From: an uncultured Burkholderiales bacterium
GTDB taxonomy: Bacteria > Pseudomonadota > Gammaproteobacteria > Burkholderiales > Burkholderiaceae_C
Assembly (NCBI GenBank): GCA_937871935.1
Contig: CALMQI010000227.1
Coordinates: forward strand, 1 to 43,639
Length of the DNA stretch: 43,639 nt
Direction of reading: 5' to 3'
Of the stretch, positions 36,024-43,639 are shown piece after piece. The translations under genes and the position numbers were made by a program. Numbering within the stretch: the first letter of the stretch is position 1; the number at the start of each line of letters is the position of its first letter. Under the pieces are notes generated by a model. That model had not been told where the DNA came from, ran no database searches, and saw nothing but the letters and a program-made list of their open reading frames with translations.

Positions 36024-36395
36024 CTAGCGCACCAGCCGTCCGCCGAACGCCTGGCGGCCGGCGAGTGCAGGTTCGTAGCGCACGTGCACGAAGTCCGGCT
36101 CGATCGCCAGCACCTGCGCAATCGCTGCCGTGACGGCGCGCACCTGCTCGGCGCGCACCGCGTCGCCGTCGGGTGGATGGGCCAGGCCGAGCAGAGCGAA
36201 CACCGGGCCGAAGGCCATGGGCGCCGGGGCATCGTTCTCGGCATAGTCGAGCTGCGGCAGCCAGCGCTGGCGCAGCCAGGTGCGCCCCGGCGCCGAGCCC
36301 AGCGCGCGGCCGATCTCGTCGGCCAGCCGCTGCGCCGAATGGCGCTGAAAGGCCTCACGCGAGGCGCAGACGATCTCGAGGTCGATCAGGGGCAT
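36024..36395 (-). CDS. Tautomerase / MIF-superfamily protein
   Basis: The 123-residue protein has Pro right after the initiator Met (MPLIDLEIV), the catalytic residue of the superfamily, and ends with FVHVRYEPALAGRQAFGGRLV, a family-like end. I chose the ATG at 36395 because only this start puts Pro at position 1 of the mature chain; the open frame extends further up. The substrate is unknown. It lies 58 bases upstream of the NUDIX gene and 87 downstream of the hydrolase gene. Confidence 0.78.
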   Translation of the reverse strand: MPLIDLEIVCASREAFQRHSAQRLADEIGRALGSAPGRTWLRQRWLPQLDYAENDAPAPMAFGPVFALLGLAHPPDGDAVRAEQVRAVTAAIAQVLAIEPDFVHVRYEPALAGRQAFGGRLVR

Positions 36396-36482
36396 GGGGC
36401 GGGTGCCAGAGCTGGTGCACACCACGGACAGCGTGCGTCGCCACACTATAGCGAGCGTCTCTCAATGCCGTGGTGTACCGGC

Positions 36483-37307
36483 TCAGGGCGCCGGCGCGCG
36501 CACGAAACGGGTGATCGTCTCCACCGCCTGCGCTTCCATGCCGATGAAGCCGTGCCAGTGAAAGGCCTCGCACGGGTCGCCACGCGGCGGGCCGCCGTCG
36601 CGTGCCCACACCAGCTTCTTCACCGGCGCCTGCGTCAGGCCCTTGAGGATCAGCGGCACCTCGTGCGGCGCGCACGACGCGCAGGCGTCGCGCTCATGAT
36701 GCAGCACCAGCACCGGCACACGCACGCGGTCGAGCGCCTGCGTCGGCACCGCGCCGCGCAGCTTGTAGGCGGTGATGCTCGAGGTGAGCGCCACGCCGGC
36801 GATGCGTTCGGGGCCGAGCGCGATGGCCGCCGCCGCGGCCGACACCGTGCCGCGACTGGTGCCGACCAGCCAGATCGGCGTGGCCGAGCGGGTGCGCAGG
36901 TCGTCGATCACGCGCGCCAGATCCTCCACATGCGCCGCGCCGGCCCGAAAGCCCGTGTCCAGGTCGGCGACGTCGCTGGGGCGGCCGACCACCGCGACGT
37001 TGAAGCCCTGCGCGGCGAACTGCTCGCGGCTGCGCACCAGGAAGTTGCCCGACTGCGGCTGCCCGCCGCCGCGATAACCGATGCTGCCCGCGCCGCCGGG
37101 CAGCAGCACCAGCGTAGCGCTGGCCTGGTCGCGCGGCATGTGCCAGTACGACACGGTGACGCCGGGCCGCGTCGGCACGGTGACCAGCGTGTCGGCGGCG
37201 TACGCGGCCGCCGCGCCGAAAAGCAGCGCGAGCGCCGCGCCGGGCCCAGGCAACCGGCACGGCCGGCTGGATGGCCGGTGCACCGGGGGCTGTGTCGCGC
37301 AGCTCAT
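36483..37307 (-). CDS. Exported alpha/beta hydrolase
   Basis: The 274-residue protein has a signal peptide (GAALALLFGAAAAYAADT) and an alpha/beta hydrolase domain with TLVLLPGGAGSIGY as the oxyanion region, a nucleophile elbow VGTSRGTVSA (Ser in G-T-S-R-G) and a late His in FHWHGFIGME. A Cys pair, DACASC, lies in the C-terminal half, as expected for a periplasmic protein. The substrate is unknown. The ATG at 37307 overlaps the cutA stop by four bases. Confidence 0.83.
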   Translation of the reverse strand: MSCATQPPVHRPSSRPCRLPGPGAALALLFGAAAAYAADTLVTVPTRPGVTVSYWHMPRDQASATLVLLPGGAGSIGYRGGGQPQSGNFLVRSREQFAAQGFNVAVVGRPSDVADLDTGFRAGAAHVEDLARVIDDLRTRSATPIWLVGTSRGTVSAAAAAIALGPERIAGVALTSSITAYKLRGAVPTQALDRVRVPVLVLHHERDACASCAPHEVPLILKGLTQAPVKKLVWARDGGPPRGDPCEAFHWHGFIGMEAQAVETITRFVRAPAP

Positions 37308-37666
37308 GGGCTGTCGGCGGTGTCGCCGCACTGCAGCGCGATCCAGCCCGCGTACAGCGGATCGATCGGCTCCAGCGCCAGCGCGTGGATCGCCGGCAGC
37401 TCGTAGCCGTGCAGTGCGCGGATCGCCTCGGCCAGCGCGGTATAGCGCTCGGCGACGGTCTTGAACAGCACGCGTTGTTCGTTGTCGTGCTGCAGCGCGC
37501 CCTTCCAGCGGTAGAAGCTCTCGATCGGCTCGATCTGCGCGCAGGCGGCCAGGCGCTGCTCGACCAGCGTACGCGCCATCGCCTGCGCCTGCCCGAGCGT
37601 GGCCACGGTGGTGACGACGGCGATGCAGTGCACCACCGGCGCCGAGGTATCAGAGCTCGCTGGCAT
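37304..37666 (-). CDS. cutA: Divalent cation tolerance protein CutA
   Basis: The 120-residue protein has the CutA1 pattern: CIAVVTTVATLGQAQAMARTL, VEQRLAACAQIEPIESFYRWKG, and HGYELPAIHALALEPIDPLYAGWI. CutA1 forms a very stable trimer and has been linked to copper tolerance, though its exact role is debated. The ATG at 37666 is 17 bases inside the end of the GNAT gene. The hydrolase gene overlaps its stop by four bases; in many proteobacteria cutA precedes the thiol-disulfide protein DsbD instead. Confidence 0.95.
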   Translation of the reverse strand: MPASSDTSAPVVHCIAVVTTVATLGQAQAMARTLVEQRLAACAQIEPIESFYRWKGALQHDNEQRVLFKTVAERYTALAEAIRALHGYELPAIHALALEPIDPLYAGWIALQCGDTADSP

Positions 37667-38111
37667 AGACCACGAAGCCGTTGTGTTGCGCGACCTGGTC
37701 GTACAACGCGCGGCCGGCATGGTTGTCGGTCTTGGTCTGCCAGTACACGCGGCCGCAGCCGGCGGCGCGCGCCGCCGCGTAGACCGCGGTGATCAGCGCG
37801 CGCCCGACCCCCTTGCCGCGCTGGCGCTCGTCGACGAACAGATCCTGCAGGTAGCACACGTCGTGCAGCCGCGTCGTGCTGCGGTGGTACAGGTGGTGCG
37901 CCAGGCCCACTACGCGACCGCCGTCGTCGGCGACGAGTGCGTGCACCGGCTCGGCCGCGTCGAAGAAACGCGCCCAGGTCGACGCGGTGATCGCCTCGGG
38001 CAGCATCAGCGATCCGGCACGGCCGTAGAACGCGTTATAGCCGTCCCACAGCGGCCGCCACTGCGGGTAGTCGCTGCGCTGGATCGGGCGCACGGCGGCG
38101 CGCTGCGACAT
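37650..38111 (-). CDS. GNAT family N-acetyltransferase
   Basis: The 153-residue protein is a single GNAT domain with RPIQRSDYPQWRPLWDGYNAFY at the start, VVGLAHHLYHRST, the acetyl-CoA loop LQDLFVDERQRGKGVGRALI, and the late YWQTKTDNHAGRALYDQVA. The R-x-x-G-x-G/A motif is intact. The acceptor is unknown. It overlaps cutA by 17 bases and is 14 bases downstream of the DUF2845 gene, so these genes are probably one unit. Confidence 0.92.
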   Translation of the reverse strand: MSQRAAVRPIQRSDYPQWRPLWDGYNAFYGRAGSLMLPEAITASTWARFFDAAEPVHALVADDGGRVVGLAHHLYHRSTTRLHDVCYLQDLFVDERQRGKGVGRALITAVYAAARAAGCGRVYWQTKTDNHAGRALYDQVAQHNGFVVYASEL

Positions 38112-38125
38112 CGTGGCGACCCGGC

Positions 38126-38482
38126 CTATCGCGGTTGGCGGCCGTAGACGATCGCCTGCACGCGCCCGGCACGAAAGCGCACCGTGGCGATCAGGTTGCC
38201 GGGGCCGCGGTCGTACAACCACTCGTCCACCGGCTGGCACGGCACCCGCCAGCTGGCGAACGGCTCGGGCACCAGGTGCAGCGAGCCCTCGTAGTAGACC
38301 GGCGCGCAATAGCTGTCCTGCAGCACCGGCTGGCCGCACTTGTAGGCCACCGCGACCCGCGAGTCGCCCTCCGAGGCGATGCCGCCGCTGCAGCGCAGCG
38401 TCTCGGCCCGGCTGGCTTGCGGCGCCAGCGCGCCGACGAGCAGCAGGCTGGCAAGGCCGACGCGAATCGTCATCCGATCCAT
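38126..38482 (-). CDS. Exported DUF2845-type protein
   Basis: The 118-residue product has a signal peptide (cleavage near SRAET) and a small Cys-rich domain with LRCSGGIASEGDSRVAVAYKCGQP, the DUF2845 opening, then DSYCAPV and VPCQPVDEWLYDRGPGNLIATVRF. Four Cys suggest two disulfides in the periplasm. The ATG at 38482 has GGAGA about 9 bases upstream. Function unknown. Confidence 0.8.
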   Translation of the reverse strand: MDRMTIRVGLASLLLVGALAPQASRAETLRCSGGIASEGDSRVAVAYKCGQPVLQDSYCAPVYYEGSLHLVPEPFASWRVPCQPVDEWLYDRGPGNLIATVRFRAGRVQAIVYGRQPR

Positions 38483-38580
38483 GGCGAGTCTCCGGTGGCA
38501 TCCGTGCACGGGCTGCGGCGAGCCGGCCGACGCCGGCAGGGCCGATCCGCGCCATTATTCGCTCCGATCGATTCCGGCGC

Positions 38581-39141
38581 TCAGCGAGTCTCGGCGGGTG
38601 CCGGCCGGACCAGGCGCACGTGGTGCATCTTGGCCGGGCTGGTGTCCGACCAGGAGTCGCTGGTGCCGATGGCCGAGACCAGCGCGCGCCCGACTTTCTC
38701 CTGCGGCGTCGAGCTCCAGAACATGCCGTCGGACGACCAGGCGGGCTCGGTCGGAAACACCGTCAGGTTCAACGACGGGTTGCGGCAGCCGGGTTCGCGC
38801 AGCGTCAGCAACTCCTTCTTCGTCGGCATGCGCCAGCTCTCCTGGGTCGACACGCGGGAGGCGGCAAACCGGACCGCGCCGCCGTAACTCAGCTTCGGCC
38901 CCGGGTTCACCGCTTGCGGGTCGCTCGCGCGGCAGACCGTTCCCGTCCACACCTGGCCCTCGATGCAGCGCATCCAGATCAGGCGCGTCTTGCGGTCGAG
39001 CACCTGCGAGCCGTCACCCACGGCCTCGAAGTCGGCCGCGTCGCGCTTGAGCGGGCCGTCGCAGCGCTGCTCGCCGGCGCGCGCGGCCGCGAGCGGCAGG
39101 GTCAGGCAGACGAGCACCAGGCAGCAGCGTTGCATTGGCAT
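38581..39141 (-). CDS. Exported DUF1566-domain protein
   Basis: The 186-residue protein has a signal peptide (cleavage near AARAGE) and a DUF1566 (Lcl C-terminal) domain: VLDRKTRLIWMRC, YGGAVRFAASR, ESWRMPTKKELLTL, and AWSSDGMFWSSTP. These residues are the usual landmarks of the fold. It is probably periplasmic or surface-associated. I use the first of two close ATG codons (39141). Function unknown. Confidence 0.83.
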   Translation of the reverse strand: MPMQRCCLVLVCLTLPLAAARAGEQRCDGPLKRDAADFEAVGDGSQVLDRKTRLIWMRCIEGQVWTGTVCRASDPQAVNPGPKLSYGGAVRFAASRVSTQESWRMPTKKELLTLREPGCRNPSLNLTVFPTEPAWSSDGMFWSSTPQEKVGRALVSAIGTSDSWSDTSPAKMHHVRLVRPAPAETR

Positions 39142-39237
39142 CGGACGAGTGTAGGGTCGCCCGCGGCGAGCGGCGACACACACCTGAGGGTCTGCGCGGG
39201 CGACGGCGTTCGCGGCCTTCGCGCAGCGCGCGTCAAC

Positions 39238-39495
39238 TCATTGCGCCGGAACGATCCACCGCTTGCGTGCCGGCTGCGACGCGGCGCGCTCGAACGTCCG
39301 CGTGTCCGGCCGCTCCTTGGCCGAGGCCTGTGCCGCCGCGTCCTTGGCGGACCGCGAGGGCTGCTTGTCGGCACCGGCGGGTGCGTACACGGCCGATTCG
39401 CTCGAGGAACCATCGAACGACGCGTACGCGCCGGATGCGGCAAACAACGACACCACGAGCAGGCAGCCGGCAGCGCGAACGGACGACAGGATCAT
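39238..39495 (-). CDS. Small exported hypothetical protein
   Basis: The 85-residue protein has a signal peptide (LVVSLFAASGAYASF) and then a polar, Ala/Lys/Ser-rich, probably disordered chain ending in KRWIVPAQ. A GAGG lies about 8 bases before the ATG at 39495. I do not recognise it. The signal peptide and ribosome site support a real gene; the mature part gives no clue. Confidence 0.6.
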   Translation of the reverse strand: MILSSVRAAGCLLVVSLFAASGAYASFDGSSSESAVYAPAGADKQPSRSAKDAAAQASAKERPDTRTFERAASQPARKRWIVPAQ

Positions 39496-39603
39496 GACAA
39501 CGCCTCGCTAGAGGGGAAGGCCCAGCGCATTGTCCACGTCGGCACCGATCTCGCCAAGATGATGGCCCCACGCAGTCTGCAACCTCGCATGAAGCAGGGG
39601 TCG

Positions 39604-40251
39604 CTACCCCGCGGCGCGATTGGCTCTGGGCGCCTTCTGCTTGAGCTTGCGTTCATACGACTCCAGGACTCGGAACGAGACGATGCGGCGCTGACGGTAC
39701 TGGGCGTACTGGTCGATGAACTGCCGAGTCGAGTGGTAGGGGCCCGCCACGTGGCCTGGCCGCTTGGAGTCGGCAAAGAAGTACAGCTTGCCGTCGACCT
39801 CGAACCGGACGATCCAGTGGCGTCTGAGCGTGTGGCCGGCAACGACGACAGGATCGAACTCGATCATCACGTAGGCCGCGTTGGCGGCTGGGGCAACCGT
39901 GCGCAGCGTGTCCACCGCAAATCGCGCCAGATCCACGCAGACACCGGCCGGCCGTTCGAAGAAGAGCTCGGGTTCGTGGATCCGGATCCGGGGCCCCGAC
40001 GCGCGTTGACTCTCCGAGAGCTGCAGGGCCCTTGCATGGTCGTACTCGAAGCGGGCGCCGATCCAGGCATTCACCTCGGACGGCGTGCGCCATGCGCCGA
40101 TCGCTTCGGCATACGAGTCGGGCAGCTTGGTTGCGCGCGGCCTGACGAAGGCCGCTTCCGGTGCGTCGGAAGCCGGGTCGGCCGCCGGCGGCGGCGCCAC
40201 GGCGCACGAGGTCAGCGCAAGGGCGGCAACGAGCCCCATGAACGCTCGCAT
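39604..40251 (-). CDS. Transglutaminase-like lipoprotein
   Basis: The 215-residue protein has a lipoprotein signal (ALALTSC, Cys at residue 15) and a transglutaminase-like cysteine-protease fold with Cys in GVCVDLARFAVD, His in RRHWIVRFEVDG and Asp in FFADSKRPGH, in the right order and spacing for a Cys-His-Asp triad. It should sit on the periplasmic face of a membrane and may cut or link peptides; the target is unknown. The ATG at 40251 starts the lipoprotein signal. Confidence 0.78.
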   Translation of the reverse strand: MRAFMGLVAALALTSCAVAPPPAADPASDAPEAAFVRPRATKLPDSYAEAIGAWRTPSEVNAWIGARFEYDHARALQLSESQRASGPRIRIHEPELFFERPAGVCVDLARFAVDTLRTVAPAANAAYVMIEFDPVVVAGHTLRRHWIVRFEVDGKLYFFADSKRPGHVAGPYHSTRQFIDQYAQYRQRRIVSFRVLESYERKLKQKAPRANRAAG

Positions 40252-40335
40252 GTCAGTCCCCGGGGCCGAACGGCGAATCGCGACGCCGGAACACCGCGCC
40301 GCGGGCACGGTGCTCGGCGTCTGCCGGTCCGCTCG

Positions 40336-40995
40336 TCAACCGAGCGATCCCATCGGTCCCGGATAGCTCACCTCTTCGAGCTTGCCGGTGTCCACGTCGT
40401 AGATGAAGCCGCGTACCGTGACGGCGTCCGGCCCGCTGGTGGGAATCCACGGGTGGTTCAGGATGGATGACATCCCGCGTCGCACGTCCCACTCGAGGCG
40501 TTGCGTCTGCACGGCGCTGCGCGGGGCGTCGAGCGGCTCGAGCGGGCCGCGAAAGGCGTGAAACTGCGACGGCGTCGACGCGCACTTCTTGCAGCTCGTG
40601 AACGAACGCGATGTCGCCTGTCCCAGCAGCTTCTCGGCCGCCGGGTCGCCCTCCAAGCCGGCCTTGAGCAAGTCGTCGGTGAAGGCGAGCATGCCGCAGC
40701 GGGTGTGATGGATCAGGATGATCTCGTTGGTGTTGAGCAGATGATGCGAGATGATCAGGCAGCGGATCGCATCGTCTGTCACCACGCCCCCGGCGTTGCG
40801 GATGATGTGCGCATCGCCGGTCTGCAAGCCGAGCAGGTCCTCCACGTCGATGCGCGCGTCCATGCAGGCGACGACGGCCACATGCTTGGCCGGGTTGATC
40901 GGCTGCTTGCCGGGATGGTGGGGCTTGTGCAGGGCCTGGCCGCTGGCGTACTGCTTGTTGTTGTCCAGGTACCGATCGGTCATCACGTTTGCCAT
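40336..40995 (-). CDS. Beta-class carbonic anhydrase
   Basis: The 219-residue protein has the beta-carbonic anhydrase zinc site: Cys44 with the Asp46/Arg48 dyad in ACMDARID, and His97 and Cys100 in IHHTRCGM. It converts CO2 and bicarbonate in the cytosol. Between residues about 125 and 175 it has extra sequence, including a CKKC pair (135-138) and [16 protein letters not shown], before the normal C-terminal [15 protein letters not shown]. The ATG at 40995 has GAGGAG upstream. I see no stop or frame problem, so the extra piece looks like a true insertion. Confidence 0.9.
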   Translation of the reverse strand: MANVMTDRYLDNNKQYASGQALHKPHHPGKQPINPAKHVAVVACMDARIDVEDLLGLQTGDAHIIRNAGGVVTDDAIRCLIISHHLLNTNEIILIHHTRCGMLAFTDDLLKAGLEGDPAAEKLLGQATSRSFTSCKKCASTPSQFHAFRGPLEPLDAPRSAVQTQRLEWDVRRGMSSILNHPWIPTSGPDAVTVRGFIYDVDTGKLEEVSYPGPMGSLG

Positions 40996-41074
40996 GGTGC
41001 TCCTCGTCGGGTTGTGCGCTCTGGTGAACGGCCTCGGCTCCGGTCGAGCGCAGGCCCGGGGCGGGGCGAAAATG

Positions 41075-41629
41075 CTACTCCTTCGCACGCTGCGCAGCAT
41101 CAACCGGGTCGTCAGGCCGGCTCGATGCCAGCCACGCCGCGCGGCGGTCCAGGCTCTCCCGGGGCCAGTACGCCGAAGCCTTGTAGTACTGCGGGACGGC
41201 CGGGGCACCCTCTGGCAGGACGACCCAGGGTTGTCTGGACTCGGTGTAGATGTGGATGTCCGGTGGCAGGCGGTCGGGTTCGTCGAGGGTCCCGACCCGT
41301 ACGAAGCGAACCGCATCGCCGGCGCCGGCATAGTTGCTCCACACGGCGATCCGACACCTTGGGCAGCGCGAGATCCGCTGCCCCTTGCCGCTGGCGGAGG
41401 GTGTGTCGATGGCCTGCACGTCACCCTGGAGCAGCTGAACACGGTCGGCTTCGATGAGCGCATTGAGCGCAAACGAAGCGCCTGTCTCGCGCTGGCACCA
41501 TCGGCAGTGACAGCAATGAACGAACAGCGGCCTCGAAGACAGGCGGTAGCGCACGAAACGACAGGTGCAGCCACCGTCGTAGCGAGGCTGCTGCACCGGC
41601 GCGCCCTGCTCATGGGCCAATGGGTTCAC
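41075..41629 (-). CDS. GFA/CENP-V family zinc protein
   Basis: The 184-residue protein has the GFA zinc-binding layout: [10 protein letters not shown], then [16 protein letters not shown], and later [16 protein letters not shown]. The founding member activates formaldehyde with glutathione, but most members have no proven activity. The GTG start at 41629 is supported by a full AAGGAGG just upstream and by a four-base overlap with the stop of the preceding small protein; a longer frame to 41758 reads through that gene. The C-terminal part ends [16 protein letters not shown]. Confidence 0.85.
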   Translation of the reverse strand: MNPLAHEQGAPVQQPRYDGGCTCRFVRYRLSSRPLFVHCCHCRWCQRETGASFALNALIEADRVQLLQGDVQAIDTPSASGKGQRISRCPRCRIAVWSNYAGAGDAVRFVRVGTLDEPDRLPPDIHIYTESRQPWVVLPEGAPAVPQYYKASAYWPRESLDRRAAWLASSRPDDPVDAAQRAKE

Positions 41630-41829
41630 TGTGCCTCCTTCACCCTGGCGACGGTGTCGCGATACGCGGCGGCCACCAGCGCCTCGAGCGACCGTTCCGG
41701 ACGGAAGCGAGAGCGTCGCGCCACATACGCAACATACCCGACAGTGAGCAGTACCCACGACGCCAGGGTGATCACACCGAACGAGGCGATGCTGTCGTGC
41801 CTGACAGAAGCTGTCGAGCTGCGGAGCAA
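41626..41829 (-). CDS. Small single-helix membrane protein
   Basis: The 67-residue frame has one membrane helix (FGVITLASWVLLTVGYVAYV) followed by a basic stretch and an amphipathic C-terminal helix. Its stop forms a GTGA overlap with the GFA start, and that gene's Shine-Dalgarno lies inside it. The start is uncertain: TTG at 41829 as given, or a GTG that would leave about 50 residues. No family recognised. Confidence 0.5.
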   Translation of the reverse strand: MLRSSTASVRHDSIASFGVITLASWVLLTVGYVAYVARRSRFRPERSLEALVAAAYRDTVARVKEAQ

Positions 41830-41840
41830 CGCGGTCAGCC

Positions 41841-42194
41841 CTACAAGAGCTTCAGATCACCGGTCAGCGGCTCGATCTGGGCTGCGGTTGCCGGGCCGAT
41901 GCCTACGCACGTGACCGTACCCTCGGATACGACGGTTCTGCCTGCGTCCTGGATGAGCACCACCGGCAAGCCCGCGGCTCGCGCTTTGGCATGGAGCTCG
42001 TGCAGCGCTGCTTCACTGGTGGCCTTGAGCACGACCTTGGGCATACCCACGGAAAGCCACGCCGACCTGGCCTTGGAACTCGCTTCCAGGAACGCGGCGA
42101 CGGCGGCGTGGGCGACCTGAGAGGCCAGTTTGCCCTTGGGCAAACCCAGCTCCGCATTGACCACGATGACTTGCTTGAGCTCCTGGATAGACAC
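41841..42194 (-). CDS. Peptidyl-tRNA hydrolase 2 (archaeal/eukaryotic-type Pth2)
   Basis: The 117-residue protein matches Pth2 along its length: KQVIVVNAELGLPKGKLASQ, VAHAAVAAFLEA, MPKVVLKATSEAALHELHAKA, LPVVLIQDAGRTVV and TVTCVGIGPA. Pth2 frees tRNA from prematurely released peptidyl-tRNA; the family is typical of archaea and eukaryotes, while bacteria normally use the unrelated Pth. I prefer the GTG at 42194, which starts near the family N-terminus; a TTG at 42221 would overlap the next gene. It may act on tRNA or, given its odd host, on another substrate. Confidence 0.87.
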   Translation of the reverse strand: MSIQELKQVIVVNAELGLPKGKLASQVAHAAVAAFLEASSKARSAWLSVGMPKVVLKATSEAALHELHAKARAAGLPVVLIQDAGRTVVSEGTVTCVGIGPATAAQIEPLTGDLKLL

Positions 42195-42210
42195 GAGTTC
42201 GCAACCGGTG

Positions 42211-42498
42211 TCAGCGCCCAAAGAAGTAGTAGGTGCTGCACAGTACCGCTATGACCAGTACGAACCAGATGTCGCCGCTCGACCGCGGCACTTCGCCGGG
42301 CGACAGATCGGCTCTCGCGCTCGGAAGGGGCGCCGACCTGAAGAGCCTGGTTTGAGCGCCGGCGGGATCGACGATCGCCTTCGCTGCCCTGGAGCTGTCG
42401 CCTCTGGCCGCCACCACCAGCTTGAGTGCTTCGACGATGCCCCCGCGCTGCAGGGCGGCCACGACCTCGGCGGGCGACGGGTTTGCGCTAGCAGTCAT
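42211..42498 (-). CDS. L7/L12-C-terminal-like membrane protein
   Basis: The 95-residue protein begins with PAEVVAALQRGGIVEALKLV, VAARGDSSRAAKAIVD, which resembles the short ribosomal L7/L12 C-terminal-like module, followed by a Pro/Ser-rich linker and one C-terminal membrane helix (IWFVLVIAVLCSTYYFFG). The ATG at 42498 is clear. It lies just upstream of the Pth2 gene (17 bases), so the two are probably co-expressed. The L7/L12 likeness is from pattern only. Confidence 0.65.
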   Translation of the reverse strand: MTASANPSPAEVVAALQRGGIVEALKLVVAARGDSSRAAKAIVDPAGAQTRLFRSAPLPSARADLSPGEVPRSSGDIWFVLVIAVLCSTYYFFGR

Positions 42499-42523
42499 AT
42501 GCTGAGACCCCCGATCGGTGTTG

Positions 42524-42538
42524 CACTTTGCGCAAGTG
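42524..42538. promoter_or_regulatory. Inverted repeat upstream of the L7/L12-like gene
   Basis: CACTT, five bases, AAGTG, with TGCGCA at the centre. It lies 26 bases before the ATG at 42498 and could be an operator. It may be chance. Confidence 0.3.
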
Positions 42539-42626
42539 TGTCAGATTGGCTTCGACGCCGGCTCGCTGGGGCGACGCACGACGAGGCAACGCAGCCGCAG
42601 AGAAGGGGTGTGGATCGGGAGTGAAC

Positions 42627-43130
42627 TCATGCGCGCATCACGAGTGCAACAGCCAGCGCGGAAATGTATAAGCCGAGCCCGAACACAGCGTGATTCATGA
42701 TGCTGCGCAACCTGACTTGACCAGGGTTGGGCGCCTTCGAACCCGCTGCGCCCATGCCAAATGATGGCTGCATGACGAAAAAGGGGATTGCGACAGTAGC
42801 AAGGCCCAAGACCATCGGTGGCAGCAGCGTGGGCTCCAGCAGCCAACGAGGGGAGGTGAAGAGCACGAGTGCCACAGCGTAGGCGATACCTGTTGCGTAG
42901 TGCGCAATCCAGCCGACGGTGCACTCAGCTGCCTTCTGCGGCGTTGCGGCAATGCTGCCGTGGCGGAAGATACCCTCAGGCATATAGCGCAGCCAACGAC
43001 CCACGAAGCAGTAGTTGGGAAACGGGGTGTTGAAGGCACGTTTGAGAAAGACACCCCACAAATCCATGAGGAAGGTCGCTCCGATCCCCACAGCAATGGT
43101 GAACATGACGTGGGTGAGTTCGATGCTCAT
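42627..43130 (-). CDS. DUF2938 family membrane protein
   Basis: The 167-residue protein has four membrane helices and the DUF2938 pattern: IGATFLMDLWGVFLKRAF, NYCFVGRWLRYMPEGIFRHGSI, GWIAHYATGIAYAVAL, PTLLPPMVLGLATVAIPFFVMQPSFGMG and a late NHAVFGLGLY. The repeated polar motifs inside helices hint at transport or catalysis, but no function is known. The ATG at 43130 starts the conserved region. It is 12 bases downstream of the GNAT gene. Confidence 0.88.
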   Translation of the reverse strand: MSIELTHVMFTIAVGIGATFLMDLWGVFLKRAFNTPFPNYCFVGRWLRYMPEGIFRHGSIAATPQKAAECTVGWIAHYATGIAYAVALVLFTSPRWLLEPTLLPPMVLGLATVAIPFFVMQPSFGMGAAGSKAPNPGQVRLRSIMNHAVFGLGLYISALAVALVMRA

Positions 43131-43142
43131 AAGTGCGAAGGG

Positions 43143-43639
43143 TTAGGCCGCAGGGGAGCCCCCGATGGGCAACCACATGTGGACCTTTGCCTTGAAGCCC
43201 TCGGGCGTGGCAATAGCCATCGGCTCGGTGCCGAACGCGCGAAAGCCACACCGCTCGTACAGACCGATTGCCGGTGCGTTGCCTTCCGTGACGGTGAGCG
43301 TGATGACCAAGACTTCAGGCCGTGCCCGAGCGCACGCCAGAGCCGACTGAACCAGGGCAGCACCCGCGCCCAAACTGCGGCAGGACTCATGAACGAACAT
43401 GCCGATGAGATGCGCCTTGTGTTTGGTCTTGGGCTTGGCCGAGAACTCGATCGTGACTGTACCGACGAGCCTGTCTTCGTGGAAGGCACCAAACGCGACA
43501 CTCAGACCCGCGGGATCGACGGCACGCCGCAGCCACCAGGAGTCTGGCTCGGCGGCACGTTCTTCCGGCGTGGACGTGAAGGCATCCGGAACTGCAGCGT
43601 AGGCATGAAGCATCAGCTCGCGGTAGCGCGGCACATCCG
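43143..43639 (-). CDS. GNAT family N-acetyltransferase, start outside the window
   Basis: The visible 165 residues form nearly a whole GNAT domain: YRELMLHAYAAVPDAFTST, RLVGTVTIEFSA, LIGMFVHESCRSLGAGAAL (acetyl-CoA loop) and TVTEGNAPAIGLYERCGF. The frame stays open to the right edge and the family normally has a few more residues first, so the real start is probably just beyond 43639. The acceptor is unknown. It probably shares an operon with the DUF2938 gene. Confidence 0.88.
   Translation of the reverse strand, partial: DVPRYRELMLHAYAAVPDAFTSTPEERAAEPDSWWLRRAVDPAGLSVAFGAFHEDRLVGTVTIEFSAKPKTKHKAHLIGMFVHESCRSLGAGAALVQSALACARARPEVLVITLTVTEGNAPAIGLYERCGFRAFGTEPMAIATPEGFKAKVHMWLPIGGSPAA

Noticed and set aside
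40336..40585. Possible frameshift in the carbonic anhydrase, since another frame is open here
   Set aside because: The main frame keeps the normal C-terminal [11 protein letters not shown] after the odd region, so an insertion explains it better than a shift.
41841..42221. TTG at 42221 as Pth2 start
   Set aside because: It adds nine residues without family likeness and overlaps the preceding gene; GTG at 42194 fits the usual Pth2 length better, though neither has a clear ribosome site.

Overview
The window looks like a chromosomal segment of a GC-rich betaproteobacterium, probably Burkholderiales of the Rubrivivax/Leptothrix/Piscinibacter/Methylibium type. This rests on the very high GC, the hemE-priA and dctPQM gene orders and protein wording typical of that group; the genus is a guess. 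I see no rRNA, tRNA, CRISPR array, insertion sequence, integrase or phage gene. Genes are dense and many neighbours share 4-base ATGA/GTGA stop-start overlaps, so most blocks read as operons.

Left part (1-8179, all minus strand): creB-creC, a two-component system, is followed by a cell-surface block made of a VIT/vWA protein with a C-terminal PEP-CTERM-like sorting tail, an exosortase with its Cys-Arg-His residues, a small EpsI-like partner and a membrane-anchored GT51 peptidoglycan glycosyltransferase. lemA and the start of a TPM-domain gene follow. A perfect CreB-type direct repeat (GTGAA-N6-GTGAA, 5722-5737) lies just upstream of the VIT/vWA gene, where creD would sit in the classical regulon. 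I read this as a CreBC-controlled, single-substrate exosortase system tied to envelope or wall stress. It is the most interesting thing in the window.

8238-17121: hemE and priA (with DnaA-box-like sites between them), an AEC-family permease, a Tat-exported PhoD-type phosphatase divergent from rep helicase, and a YhhN (lysoplasmalogenase-like) membrane protein. 17061-21718: a VOC/questin-oxidase-like pair, a LytTR response regulator / small membrane protein / LytS-type kinase operon, and a small tail-anchored protein. 21919-25905: a C11 (clostripain-like) peptidase divergent from a large TPR plus winged-helix protein. 25985-28259: a GH15 glucoamylase-like enzyme with a PPC/DUF296 protein.

28581-33095: a TRAP transporter (dctP, an internal terminator, dctQ, dctM) with an amidase, preceded by a 321-base leader with mutually exclusive inverted repeats; a 55-residue membrane protein follows. 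33317-38111 (minus): two YceI proteins, cytochrome b561, a NUDIX enzyme, a tautomerase, an alpha/beta hydrolase, cutA and a GNAT enzyme. 38126-43639 (minus): small Cys-containing exported proteins, a transglutaminase-like lipoprotein, a beta-carbonic anhydrase with an insertion, a GFA-family protein, an archaeal-type Pth2, an L7/L12-like membrane protein, a DUF2938 protein and a GNAT gene cut by the window edge.
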